In this document: piece by piece, positions 43,319 to 54,926 of the stretch
Position numbering within the stretch: position 1 is the first letter of the stretch
Layout: every line of letters begins with the position of its first letter
Origin: Mesodorylaimus sp. YZB2_4
Lineage: Eukaryota; Nematoda; Enoplea; Dorylaimida; Dorylaimidae
DNA: 64,000 bases
Assembly (NCBI GenBank): GCA_030248295.1
Contig: JASANH010001194.1
Coordinates: 62,001 to 126,000, forward strand
Direction of reading: 5' to 3'
Program-made: the position numbers and the translations under genes
Notes under the pieces: generated by a model
What the model was told of the DNA's origin: nothing
What the model saw: the letters and a program-made list of their open reading frames with translations, nothing else
Database searches by the model: none

Positions 43319-44092
43319 TCAAGACGCCCATTGGTCAACGGCAGAGTTGGAGCTTGTTTCGTTGTTTGCGGCCTGGCCAGATTCACAGCACGCATTCACA
43401 CATTCTTCGGGTAGCAGGGTTCTTGAATGCTCCGTTTCTTCTGGACGATGCATCGACGATGATGAGGACGCTGATCGGCGCAGCTGTTTATCTTCGTCGA
43501 AGTCGTTTCTGAAACCCAATGCATGTTCAGAACGGTAGGGACTGCAAATAGACGTAGTTGCTGCCAGATCATCGACAAAGAGTTTTGCCTCGAATATAGT
43601 ATCTAAACCGCTAATCACTACAAGTCAGTCTAGAAAGAATGAACCATAACTTACCTCTCGTCTTGTTCGCCATTCGACTCGACCTTCGTCCTTGAGTGAC
43701 TTTGGCCTGATCGGGGATTCTCCTTTGTCGAATTGAGATGTTGGACGGGGCGAGATCTTTCTTGTCTGGGCTGGTCATCCAGCCATGTGCCATTCGCATC
43801 AGAAGTCGGGCCTGGAAGTTAAGACGCTAGAAGTCCGTGTGCTGAGTAAACGAAGCTTAACCTGGTCTCGTCCGTCGCTTATTCTCTTCGCCTTCTGATC
43901 CGATTGCCGCTTCGTCGGTTCTTCGTTCTTGTGTGACGTTGGCCTGATCGGGAAGACCAGTTTCCAGCTGCACCACGGGGAGGTCGTCACATCGCAGCCA
44001 TTCCGATACACAGACCCATCTGTCGTTGGCTGAGGCCAACATTCGTGGGCGACTGCAACGAGACCAGCCGGCGTGGGCAACAAGACCCACAT
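43319..44092 (-). CDS. Candidate novel spliced protein, 228 aa, in right arm
   Basis: No family is recognised. Three segments join in phase with GT-AG junctions: 43862-44092 (ATG start, donor CAG|GTTAAG), 43655-43811 (acceptor TTCCAG, donor AGAG|GTAAG) and 43319-43617 (acceptor TTGTAG), giving 228 residues. Exon 2 is basic and Ser-rich; exon 3 contains VISGLDTIFEAKLFVDDL, a six-Ser run, a Cys pair (NACC) and ends SNSAVDQWAS. The outer unit of each arm encodes a related C-terminal piece, SSNSAVDHWAS, which supports selection on this frame. The first intron is 50 nt and the second 37 nt, shorter than any trusted intron here, and the left-arm copy is interrupted. Treat it as a hypothesis: it may equally be a noncoding repeat with chance frames. 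Confidence 0.4.
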
Positions 44093-44454
44093 TCGCTGGC
44101 AACTGGCTCACTGGCGATGGCAACGGACTGACAGGCGTGGGCAACAAGACCCACATTTGTGCAGCCAAGACCATCATTCGTGAACGAGCAGTCAATCGGA
44201 ATGACGAGACACGGCCAGCAGCGTGCTTATGTACTGGCTGCCAGGGCAGTGTAAAGTGTCAACAGTGCAGTTGGCCAGCGAGGGCAGTGTAAAGTGAATG
44301 TACCATACGAAGCAGGCTGCGAGGCCAGTGAGAAGTGGCGAAAAAGCCATATTTCGTGGTAGAAAAATACGATGGTAGCCAGCGATCGGCCTCTCGATCG
44401 TGGGCTGATTTTGCAATGTCCGATGGATGGGAGGACGCCTTCGAGGGCGATTCT

Positions 44455-44469
44455 CTCGCTAGGGGGCGC
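44455..44469 (+). promoter_or_regulatory. CTCF-like motif, right arm
   Basis: CTCGCTAGGGGGCGC, the mirror copy of 39558-39572. The two motifs point away from each other. Confidence 0.4.
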
Positions 44470-46287
44470 CGTCGGCAATCGATCGGTTGGTGGCCCGGTG
44501 GAAATGGTGGTGTGACTGGCTGATCAGGAGGGATCGATGGCAGATCGACCAGGAAACGGGGTATGGAGGGGGCTATACAACTTTCCCAAATCAAGTTGGG
44601 GAGGGGGGCTCTTATACTGTTGGGCTCCTCTCAGTACCTAAGCCAAGCCCTGTTGTTTTTACAGCAATTAGCGAGCGATGTGTCAGCGCCGGCCTTGCTC
44701 ATTCTGAGTTCAATTTCTGGTGACAGAGGCCAGTTTGGAAAAACCAGAACCCTCGCTGACTTTGCACACCAGTAGAGGCTGTATTCTTGAATCGTTTTCC
44801 AGCGAGATTTTCTGCTAAGCATGGACTTCACCAACGAAGTGAATGAATTAGCTATTCTCACACGTACAAAGTCTAATCCTATACCCACTTAGCAAACAAT
44901 AATTTCTCGATCGATAATAAAGTGAGCCACCCATCAAATTAATACCAAATATTTGATTCGATGGTCAGATTGATAAATATGACATCGAACAAGACATATC
45001 CAGCACCAAGCTCTCCCTAATGTGAAGCACAAGATGGTCATTCTTGATGATCTGGTAAAACAGGAACAGATCAAAGTCGACCAAACCCAGCGTGTCCATC
45101 CATGGCTATGGCCGAATCATCCAAAAATAGTGCACGAATCGAAAGTCGTGATGTGGTATTTGTAATTCCTCTTTCTGTAATTCCCAGCGCCCATTCTGTT
45201 GGAAAATGCGGCCTTCGAAAACTAACGATTATGAAACTGCTCCAAAGTCATTCTACAATGACCAGGGAGTAAAGCAGAAGCAGCAAGCACATCGTCCATC
45301 GTAGCACCTCGAGTGTCACCACCACAACCACCGCAAATGTTGCGACATGTAGATCCACACAAGAATCCAATCTGCCAGCAAGATCGCTTCAGTCTTTGGA
45401 ACCAAGGCTGACTGACTTGAGAAAGGAGACATGGGCTCGTTTGAAAAGAGAACCGTGAATCACAGCGATAATTCCAGGCAGAAGACACGCAGTTTGTTGA
45501 AATCCTACTTTGTCAGCGTGCGCAAGTGCATAGGCGACAAGAAGAGGTGTCACACGTTTCAGACTGCAGCATAGCTTTTATAGCCTCTTGTAGGTTGACT
45601 TCTCGTCATGATCAGACATCATAAATTTTACAGCAGCCTTCTGATACACAGGAAACATACAAGACCATCCAGATCCACCCTTTTTCGCCCGACCCCGCCC
45701 TGCCTACTTCACCCTAGTTTGGAAGTCAGGAGGCGGTTAGTGGTAAGTCACATGGCACTAGAGTATAGCCAGGGTGATGTACATTGCAAAACAGACCCCT
45801 GCTCCGAGAGGGTTCCTAGTTTACTGAGAGAGGCAATCGAGACAGAAGGGGTGGGCTCTCCACTGCACAGTTGAGGAAGTAAGAGGTACCAACTGGCAGC
45901 TCGCGCCTAATGCCGTGTGACGTTAACCCCAGGATAACAAACGAGGATTTACAACGATACCATTAAAGGACGCTCACAGTCGATAGCGCAGCATCAGAGA
46001 AAACCTTACGAGCACAACAACTGCTTAAGCAATCCCACACTGCACTAGATCACGGTATGTTACGCTTTAGTCACCCCATTCTGCAAGCCCTGTGACGCTC
46101 ACTACCATGAATGACTCGAGACTGCATGTAACCTATGTCATGGCATCGACATGATTTCGCTTGCTAACATGCTTCTTAAGGCACGGAATCGTCATCTCGT
46201 CGCTCCCATGACCCACCCTTCTCCTTGGAACCCAACAGACACATACAAGGCCATGATCAATATAAGCCATGATACGCCGTACACAAG

Positions 46288-47125
46288 TTGTCACGATCGA
46301 GATCACTGGATGTCACTCCGACGATCGTGACTTCGTCCAAGACGCCCAATGGTCGACGGCAGAGTTGGAGCTTGATTCATCGTTTGGTTTGGCCATGTAC
46401 GCAGATTCACTCTTGTCTGTATTCGCTGCTTGACTGCTCGGGTTCTCGTCGTGACGCCCAAACGAGTGCGGACTTGAGGGTTGATACCTGAAAAACAAGC
46501 TCGATTAGCTAGAAGCGAGAAAAGAGTGCAAGAGACCAAACTCACCTCACCGAGTCCGTCATTGTCGGCGAGTACGTTAGAGATCAATCCAACGAGACCA
46601 TCTTCTCGGCCCGATCATCCAGACATATGCCACTCGCATCGGGAGTCGGGCCTGAAAGTTAAGGAGTCGATTAAGGAGTCAGTCTACTAAGTAAACGAAG
46701 CATACTCAGCAGCTCGCCCCCGTCCGTGGTCTCGTCCGTCGCTCGTTGCATTCGACTTTTCTTTCTTGTGTGACGTTGGCCTGATCGGAAGACCAGTTTC
46801 TAGCTGCACCACGGGGAGGTCGTCACATCGCAGCCATTCCGATACACAGACCCATCTGTCGTTGGCCGAGGCCAACATTCGTGGGCGACTGCAACGAGAC
46901 CAGCCGGCGTGGGTAACAAGACCCACATTCGCTGGCAACTGGCTCACTGGCGATGGCAACGGACTGACAGGCGTGGGCAACGAGACCCACATTTGTGCAG
47001 CCAAGACCATCATTCGTGAACAAGCAGTCAATCGGAATGACGAGACACGGCCAGCAGCGCGCTTATATGTATCGGCCGCGAGACAGTGTAAAGTGTCAAA
47101 AGTGCCGTGGGCCAGCGAGGACAGT
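46288..47125 (-). repeat. Unit U, right outer copy
   Basis: Mirror of 36887-37740. Candidate introns seen in the left outer copy (a GTGAGT donor and TTTTTCAG acceptor) are preserved here. Confidence 0.8.
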
Positions 47126-47450
47126 GAGTACAGAGAACTGTTGTCCATTGCCATTTTTCGCGAACAATACGATCAAAAAATGCGGCGTAAAAAAGATGGA
47201 ATTACGCGTGGTGGCAATTATATTGATCGGCCTATTTGTTTTATTTTGGCGTCAATGCAAAAAAGGCTGTGCACAAGGCTAAGCAAAATTTTATGCAATC
47301 TTCGTTCCTTGAGGAGGAGTGGCATTCGAATATCTGAATATGACAGCTTTTGTTTTCGCTACGCTGAGCCCGCGGCCAGCGGAATCGATCCATCAAGAAA
47401 TATAATCTACAGTAAGGCCGGTAGCCCGGTTGGAGCACAGTATCTTGCGA

Positions 47451-48171
47451 TTATATTCCTACCGATGGTGCGGCAAGGCACGTGTCGTCGGCATACAATT
47501 GCAGGCAATTTTCCGAAATTCCTTGGCAAAATTCTAGAGCAGCCAAATAAGCTACAAATAGCAGAGGGCCAAGGATGCTGCCCTGAGTAACCCCTGATAT
47601 TATTGGAAGGACCTGGGACATACAGTCACTTATGCTGACGTATTGATGCCCATCAGATAAATATGACTTGAGCCAACTTAAAAATTTTTGTGAAATGTGA
47701 TGATAATGCTCCAGAATCTCTAGTAGCTTGCAATAAGGAACTTTGTCGAAAGCTTTGCGCACGTCCAGGAAAACTCCTGCAACATGGCTGACTCGCTTGG
47801 AACTAAGCCAGGAATGAGTCCTTTGGGTGCAGTTGATAAGAGCACTAAATTGTAGACCGTCGTCTCCGAAACCCGAATTGAGCGGTTGATAGACGAATAT
47901 GACGACGAAAAAGACGCTCAACATGTCGTTCGAGGATTTTAGACAATGTTGATAGCAGAGAAATTGGTCGTTAATCACTAATATTTGACTTGTCACCCGA
48001 CTTAGGGACGGCGATGACTGTAGCGCTTGGGTGGGTTTCTACAAAGGGGACTCTACTCGATTGATAGCAACTCCTTATTGGCTTACCGAAATTGACGAAC
48101 AGACTAAAAAGCGCGTTTAAGACACGAAAAGACGAGCTACATGGGCTTCCTAGAACACGTAAAAACAGCAT
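47451..48171 (-). mobile_element. Decayed non-LTR retrotransposon (LINE) reverse transcriptase fragment
   Basis: Read on the minus strand the fragment shows the reverse transcriptase blocks in order: VPKSGDKSNISD, then a stop in place of Tyr followed by RPISLLSTLSKILERHVERL, QFGFRRRRSTI, VFLDVRKAFDKV, SGVTQGSILGPLLF and the catalytic YADDT. A stop inside the otherwise invariant DYRPISLL block and at least one frameshift before VFLDVRKAFDKV show that it is dead. Block wording suits the CR1/jockey-like clades. No endonuclease domain or 3' tail is visible. It begins within ~330 bases of the outer end of the right arm and may extend to it. Confidence 0.85.
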
Positions 48172-50275
48172 GATTCATGATTAAACACAACAAATGTGCT
48201 AGTGCCAAGTAAAAATGAAGGAAACCATATTCAAATAGCAATGCGCGGTAAATATGAAACTAACATCCTCCTGATCACTACATGACCTTAGTAACCTATA
48301 CAGTATACCGCTACAGGAAAAAGATATCACTGTCGTTCGTTAACGACATCTCAAAAATATCGTTTGCGTTAATCGTTAACGGTTTCTCAAAAGATATAGT
48401 TAACGCATTAAATATCGTTACTTTCAAATCGCATCAAATTATGTCAAGCTTGTATCTAACTATCTACACGGACCTTGAAGCTTGTGGAAGTGCAAAACTT
48501 GTTAGCATCCCATAGCACCTATGCTGCTTGTGCTTTTGAAGCGGACATGCGCTTTTTGCATTTGCTGTGATGTGAGTATAGAATGCATAGTATGTATGAA
48601 GTTCGATTGCCCGACATGATCGAGCAAACTACGAGCCCGTACGCCGTATGCCGGGTCCGTATCATCCAGCCGCTACGAGCGTAGATGCGCTGGCTGCCCA
48701 AAAGTTTTCGATTGTGGGTTTGGAAGTTCGAAATGCGTATTTGATAATTCAACTTTGGCGAGCTCGTGTCTTTTGTACACCAACCCTTCAGCAGGCATTT
48801 TCTGGCAAGGGCGTCAATCTATCGGTGTGTGAGTCAAGCATTTAGTCAAGCTGCATCAGCCGCTAGCCGCAGGTTTGATATTCTGCTCTCACTGCTTCTC
48901 GCCATAGTTTATTAGCTCGCTATCTGGCGCTTAACGATGCTTAGATATCGCCCAGACTCCAAAACTTTGTAGTCCACAGTTGGATTCTACAGAGATTCCA
49001 ATACAATTCACCCCCTTTCAATCCACGAAGATCCATGCCGCAATCCACATGGAGTCCAGAGTATACACTTGGTATACATTCTGGTTGCAATGGATAAAAT
49101 GCTCCAATTTTGAGAACTTTTCGCTTCGGAAGTTTTCAGCGCATGAACCAGGCATGGCCTTTCTTAGGAACAGAAAAATGCAGCAAGACAATCCTGCCCC
49201 TATATCCCTCTTTGTAACACCGAAACAGACATACAAGGCCGAAATTGTGGCATTATGTGGCAGCTTGTTCTGCTGCGGTATTTCATATTCGGATGGTTAC
49301 TTGCTGGTTGCTTTCCCTGAAAACATATCGTACCATAATTTGTAAGATCTTGAATTTCCAGCAACAAAAGAGGGACATTTGACGCAAAAGTGAATCCTCT
49401 AAAGAAAGGTATTTAGGCTTTGTCCAGATTACATTGAAAAATAATCCTTTGATATCTTATTAAGATTAAAGAAGAAAAAAGAAAGGAGACGAAGTATGAA
49501 TCGAACAGGGTTAAAATAATGATCTTACAGCTCTTTCAATCAAACATCTCAGAAGCAGCGCTTCAAATACCAGCATAGGCAGTCTTCTTTTCTCAGCGCA
49601 TGCAGCAGAATTTGAAGCCGTGTGTCTGCCTGCGCTTGCATTGAGCAGATTGCATGTAAGAGTCACACACAGTAGCCACAAATGTTTATTCCGCTCGCCA
49701 TTAGGGCCCTAATCACGAGTAGTATCGGGCTCAAACAACTACTATGAGTTTCAGGTGGGCAACTCATGCTGAGGCCAAAAAATGACTAAACATTAATTAA
49801 TTAATTTGCATTCTCCTCTGCATGAAATTTTATCTAATCCTAGAGACGTCAAATATTGATAAAAACCTAAGAGGACTAATTTTTCCAGAAGTACTGTTGC
49901 GAATGAACTTGTCCTTCTTCGGGCTTTAATGAGAAGGGTAATAAGCGGTGGTGCACTCACGTGCCTTGTTACTCTCCCTGGACCGTGGGAAGTGCCGCAT
50001 ACTCCTCAGCTGTAGTCGAAACGAGCCGTGAGCTAGGTCTAGCCGTGTTGAGTGGTTCTAGCAGGTGATCGCTTGTTGATTGGTTTCTAGTTCCTCTTTC
50101 CTGCATAGCACAGAGAAACGAGGAATCAACAACCGATCATCTGCATTCGACCTCGATTCCCGTGGCACTCGCCAGCTCTTTTACGGCGCTCCCAAGAGTG
50201 GTCTTTTGCCTGCCCTATCTCACTATCAGAGCAGCGTAGCTTTCCTTTATAGTGTGTAAAACATTTTAAGTCGAG
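48172..50275. other. Intergenic, AT-rich, upstream of the GPCR
   Basis: No gene recognised. Near 48330-48420 there are short repeats of TCGTTAACG and TCTCAAAA. The last few hundred bases before 50276 should include the GPCR promoter. Confidence 0.5.
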
Positions 50276-51247
50276 ATGAGCGCAAAAAGCATCTCCAATC
50301 TGACTCTCAATTCAGCGATCCCCACAGAACGTTTCGTGATTATTACAATCACAGCTGTGGTTTGCATTTTTGGAGTTGTGGCCAACTTGGCTGTGATCTT
50401 CGTAATTTGGCGTTACCCTCAACTCAGACAAAACTGCAAATACTTGCAGGCAGCTTTAGCTGCAGGGGATACAGTGGCATGTTTGGGCCAGATCGTGAAT
50501 TATGTTGGAAATGTGCTCCTGGCCTACGCCCTGCCGACAATGATTCGGTGGCAATGTTTGCTCTATTCCAGCATTAACGCGGGTGGAATCATGTACTCGT
50601 CACTCATGACTGTTTGCATCGCATTCGATCGCTGTTTTGGCGTCTTATATCCAATAAAACATTGGAAACTAAATAAATTTCGATTCTGCGCAGTTTGTGT
50701 TTCTGTTACAATTGCCGTCACTGGAGCATTTATCATCGCTACTTTCTCCGACGTCAACCTCTTCGATTACCCGTCTGGTTGTCTGGGCGCGAACAGTCGT
50801 AGCGCACGTCTGAGCGCAATGATCAATTATTTTGTGACAGTGACGGGTGGCATCGTTTTAGTGGTATCACCAGCCACTGTGATCATAATGCGTTCAAAAA
50901 TGAAACAGATTTCCAACGGAATGCAGAATTCGCAACTAAATTCCATTTCTAACAAACAAGTCGCGGCCACTGTTGCAATCACGTACGTCATTGCAGCTGG
51001 TCTTATTCTCTACGTATTCCCCAGCACGGTCGTTTTAATTTTGAGCGCCAAAAATATTCCTGTGTACAACGCCCGTTCCTACGTCGCATTGACATCATCG
51101 ATCCACTCGAGTATCAACTGTTTGTTGTACGTTTGGAAAGAGCCCAGGATGCGATCTAAGCTAAAACTGGCCTTTCTCTGTAGAACTAACAATGTGGCCC
51201 CCAGCGTCAGCAGCGTAATGGCGGGTCACAACACAACCAACAGATAA
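50276..51247 (+). CDS. Rhodopsin-like G-protein-coupled receptor, intronless, orphan
   Basis: The single frame of 323 aa has seven hydrophobic segments. TM1 has the conserved Asn in GVVANLAVIFVIW. TM2 has the sodium-site Asp in LAAGDTVACL. Before TM3 a Cys (IRWQC) can pair with YPSGC in the second extracellular loop. The TM3 end reads AFDRCFGVLYPIKHW, a DRY variant (DRC). TM6 lacks the CWxP motif, and TM7 ends INCLLYVWKEPRMR in place of NPxxY. The N-terminus has an Asn-Leu-Thr sequon. The motif set resembles divergent invertebrate chemosensory or peptide-like class A receptors; ligand and subfamily are unknown. The start is the first in-frame ATG. Confidence 0.85.
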   Translation: MSAKSISNLTLNSAIPTERFVIITITAVVCIFGVVANLAVIFVIWRYPQLRQNCKYLQAALAAGDTVACLGQIVNYVGNVLLAYALPTMIRWQCLLYSSINAGGIMYSSLMTVCIAFDRCFGVLYPIKHWKLNKFRFCAVCVSVTIAVTGAFIIATFSDVNLFDYPSGCLGANSRSARLSAMINYFVTVTGGIVLVVSPATVIIMRSKMKQISNGMQNSQLNSISNKQVAATVAITYVIAAGLILYVFPSTVVLILSAKNIPVYNARSYVALTSSIHSSINCLLYVWKEPRMRSKLKLAFLCRTNNVAPSVSSVMAGHNTTNR

Positions 51248-52513
51248 GATGGAATCGATTGAAGAAATGCCAGTAATTACAACAAAATTGGCTCTGAGTG
51301 TCAAAGCACCCAATTTTATTTCTGGTGCATAAGAGACAATGACAAAATCTTAGGACAAGATAACATTTGAGTGCAAGCAGTCATTTGCGCGGACGCTGAC
51401 ACGAAACATGTCAATCAGGGAAGAGCAAACGCCTCATTTAATCATGTTTTTCCTTTTCCGTCTGGCATTTATCTGACAAATTCAATGATTGTATCAGTAA
51501 TTGTAGCAGCGTGTGTTGTAGTGTGTTGAGTTTGTAATAACTGTATTTTATGCTGAAAAACTACAGCTTTTTTGTAGCATATGATTATGTTTTTAGATAA
51601 AGCTGCTTGCTATTTCTTCTTGCTTTTTGCGCCGCCCACTGCTATCGAAAATACTTTCAGATTGCACTGCATACTCTGTCCCGATTACAGATGTAACCTA
51701 GCTTGGCAGACGTAGGAGAGAATTTGGGCAGGACTTCGACTAGAGCAAAACAGGTCTTACGGCTATACATGAGGTTGAGGTTGCGACTGAAACATCAACC
51801 CAAGGGGTTATCAATAACCAGGGACATCAATTATTCCCTCCCCCCCCCCCCCCCCCCCCCACTCCACCCCACCCGATAAACCCACCAGGGGCTGGGGTTA
51901 TGCTGATAGGGAGAAAGTGCTTGCTCTTTGTGAAAGCGCTGAGGCGGTGCATATTCTTAACGCCGTTATAGCGTGCACACGCACTGTGATACATCTAGCC
52001 TATACCAATACCTGGTACACCTAAGCCTACTCAGAAAGTGCACCGGGATCAGTTTTTATGTTGCAACCCAATTTTGTTGATTAAGATCTGCTCTTTAATC
52101 ATGCTATCAGGCTTGCCTACGCATTCTCTGCACAAAAAAGCATCGCTTTAGCTTTTTATCAGCTTTCGATTTGTCACAGGCATCAGTTTTATAATAATGC
52201 AAGCAGCTTACGTGCTTGCGTAGGTGAGTTCTTAGGAGTTGGATGGTCGCAGATTGTAAAGTTCGTTTTATTAAAAAAGAAAATCCAACGAACGACGAGA
52301 AAACACATTAAAAAATTACGGCGTACAAAAAATTCAAAAAACAAATAACACAGCTGGGTCTATATTGCGCCTCTGGCCTTTTTGTCATGCGAATCTACAG
52401 TATAGCCAATGACAAATACAATATTTTATGAATAGCCGTTGCTGTTTCAATCTGTCCAAAATATTGTATCTGACCGGAGGTCGGTTCCTCTAATAACTGA
52501 ATGCTGTCTAAAC
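51248..52513. other. Intergenic region with poly(C) tract
   Basis: Contains a run of 21 C at 51840-51860 inside a family 4-like repeat (about 51745-51905, GAAACATCAACCC). No coding sequence is recognised. The part next to 52514 is the 3' flank of the DEG/ENaC gene. Confidence 0.5.
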
Positions 52514-54926
52514 CTACTTTAATTTTTTTAAGCCACCAAATTGTTTCCTTGCATAAGCTACCAATGCAACCACAATTTGTGCAATGGTCATTAAAGTGCC
52601 CCCTGCGAATAAACCTAACGAGCCTTCGATATTGCTTACGAGTGTGTAAGAAGTGTATGTACTGACTTCCTCGATCGTGAGGAACCCTCCATCCTGAACC
52701 CCGCTATGCTTAACTTTCAGGGCTATAAAAGACATATTTTGTGTGTCCGCGATAAAAGCGAGATCATCAGCACCATCGACATTGATCAAGTCGACCTGGG
52801 ATGTTATGCTCACATCAAAGATCCTTCTGTCGCACACCTCGGGGCACCGTTTGAAACAGCCAGCCGAGATTTCTCTAAAAAAATGCTTTGCCTCAACAGA
52901 CTCAAAATATTCTGCCCAAGTATTATTCTGATACTGATCATGGAAATTGCAAAAATGAGACAAATTGTTGATGCTATGATTACCTGTCAGCCACTGACTG
53001 CAGTTGAACTTCTCCTCAAAGAAATCATTTTCACATGCAGCCCAACATTCGAGAACGGAAAAATTAGGAGGAACCATATCTTTTAGCAAACAGGGCGCTG
53101 AATTTTTCCACAGATTAATAAACTTTTTCATATATATTTCTATGACACAAATCCGATTGTGTACGGGTAAGCAGTAGAACGTGTCAGCCGCATCATTTAT
53201 CGTTAGTTGTCCCACGTCATTTCAGTGAGTCTTACAAGCAAAGTTTTATGTATTCTTCTGTAAATATGTGGAATAACTTGTCACCTGAAATTGCCTTATC
53301 TGATTGGTCCCGCTTTTATTCACTGCTATCGAGCGTTCAGTTTCAAAATTGACTCTTGACCTTTTAATTAATCTTCATCTTCAGTATTTTAATTGCTTGA
53401 CTGTACTGTAACATTGTCAATTGTGTTTCTTATCCCTCGAGTGCGCCTTGGCGTTTGGATAAGATTAAAGCATGAATGAATGAATGAATGAATGAAATGA
53501 CACTGAAGTTGGACGATTCAATGATCAAGCCGGGATTTAGATCAGGGTCGAAGTAGTGGTCTTGGGGAAAGTAAAGATTCCACGCTCGATAATATTCTGA
53601 TCTATCTTGAGACTTGGCGTAGATCAGTCTGTTTGGGACCCCGAGTCCACCCGAAGCATTCAACAGTGTGAGAGTATAGCATGTACCGTCGCCAGAAAAC
53701 ACTTTCTTCATTGGCGAATCCAGGTCACTGCAATAATAAGCTGGCCCCTATATTTGTGCGAACTCAGCCTCAGATTTAGTTCGTGCCAGGTCAGTAGTGA
53801 TTGTGCGTAGTAGTCAGGGAGTGATGCAAAATTGTGCTTTTCATAAAAAGACACGAATTCAAGACGTGCTGACGTGATGTTGTTGATGCTAACGCTGTGA
53901 AAATTGTCGAAATAACCGAGCGAAAATTTGAGAGCGTCCATGGACAAGTTCATATTTAGAGCTTTGCTGGCATCTAGCCAGACATGAGGACACAGAACGA
54001 CGTGTGGGAAGTTGTAAGAAGAATGACCACTTAAGGTAATCTGAAATACAGTATAAGTTTTCGTTTAAAAAGTCCATTTTTTTTGTTTCTCGAAAAAGGT
54101 GGAAAACAAGGCCAGTTACACTGCAGCTTCTCACACATCTAGCGGTTCGTCTTGTGTACAGAATTATCCCAATATTGCTGGTGTTCTGCAAAATTGAGTC
54201 AACCGAAAAGTTTTTGCAAAGTGAGATTACCATACCAGCGGACAGAGAAGTGGGCGAAGCTCGAAAGTATACTCTGGCGAAGTGGGACATTTTGAACTGC
54301 GATCCTACTGTATGATGGTCCGCAGGTACCTGCATTTTATCGGCTTCCTGGGAGTGCCAGCAAAAATGTAACCCATGATTTCGCTCGCCTTTTCATGCGA
54401 CATACAATTAAGGAAAATAGAAAATCTACCAGATTTGTTTTCTCTCATTAGGAAGCGGGCTATTGGCGAAGGCATGGCTGCTAGGCGGACCCCACTGTTG
54501 ACGTTCGTTGGATCCAAAGTCGTCCAGTGTTGATCGATACCTCAGAAAAATTATCTCTTCCCTTTTATTACTGTTTTATATACAGTGTAGCCCAGTCGCC
54601 ACAAAGTGGGCATCTCTCAGCTTGGATGGAATCGATCAAAAATGCTTCAAATTAGTATCTGGGTACTAGCTTCTCCTGGGCATATCCACAGAGAACCCTG
54701 ACAAATGTCACGAACATACTGTAGCAAGGAGAATGGTCATTCCATGCTTTTCTTCGCAAATTTCTTTGAAACAAGACAAGCACTTACCTTTGTTGCCGTT
54801 GGCTCTTTCAGGTATCCTTCTCCTGTTTTGACTATGTAAAATGCTGTTGCTGAAATGCCAGCAATAAACAAGAAAGTCCATAAATATTTCACGGGTTTGA
54901 GATCTGAGTCGACAGCTTCTCTCAAT
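52514..54926 (-). CDS. DEG/ENaC-family cation channel subunit (N-terminus unresolved)
   Basis: DEG/ENaC subunits form trimeric sodium channels gated by peptides, acid or force. Four exons can be joined to 419 residues: 54788-54926, 53769-54040, 53504-53727 and 52514-53139. TM1 is LWTFLFIAGISATAFYIV; next comes SSYNFPHVVLCPH, the FPxVxxC block. A Cys-rich extracellular domain with sequons follows (GDGTCYTL; CFKRCPEVC). TM2 is preceded by SNIEGSLGLFAGGTLMTIAQ, the G-x-S selectivity region. The length is near the short end for the family. Two points are uncertain: exon 2 to 3 needs a 41-nt intron with a GC donor (AG|GCTGAG) or else a frameshift, and the first coding exon is missing. A coiled-coil-like frame at 55117-55272 (MSSEGLQNQSAELEAIAKNV) is a candidate but does not join in phase. 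Confidence 0.8.
53472..53496 (+). repeat. Tetranucleotide microsatellite (ATGA)n
   Basis: About six tandem copies of ATGA within an intron of the DEG/ENaC gene. Confidence 0.9.

Larger units (their letters stand above)
43275..47125 (-). repeat. Right arm of giant inverted repeat (~3.85 kb)
   Basis: Reverse complement of 36887-40750. The inner ends meet at GTGTGACATGCTGTGAT (left ~40745) and its complement (right ~43280). The outer end near 47120 breaks off at CCTCGCTGGCCCA. Single-base differences from the left arm are visible, for example AAG against TAG at the mirror of 40362 and changes in translated residues, so the arms are two real, slightly diverged copies and not one sequence entered twice. 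Confidence 0.95.

Noticed and set aside
46766-47590. 274-codon plus-strand frame across the right arm border
   Set aside because: It runs antisense through unit U and into the dead LINE, is not matched in the left arm beyond the border, and has no recognisable motif.
54305-54517. Minus-strand frames inside the DEG/ENaC intron as extra exons
   Set aside because: No family similarity, and TM1 joins directly to the FPxVxxC block without them.
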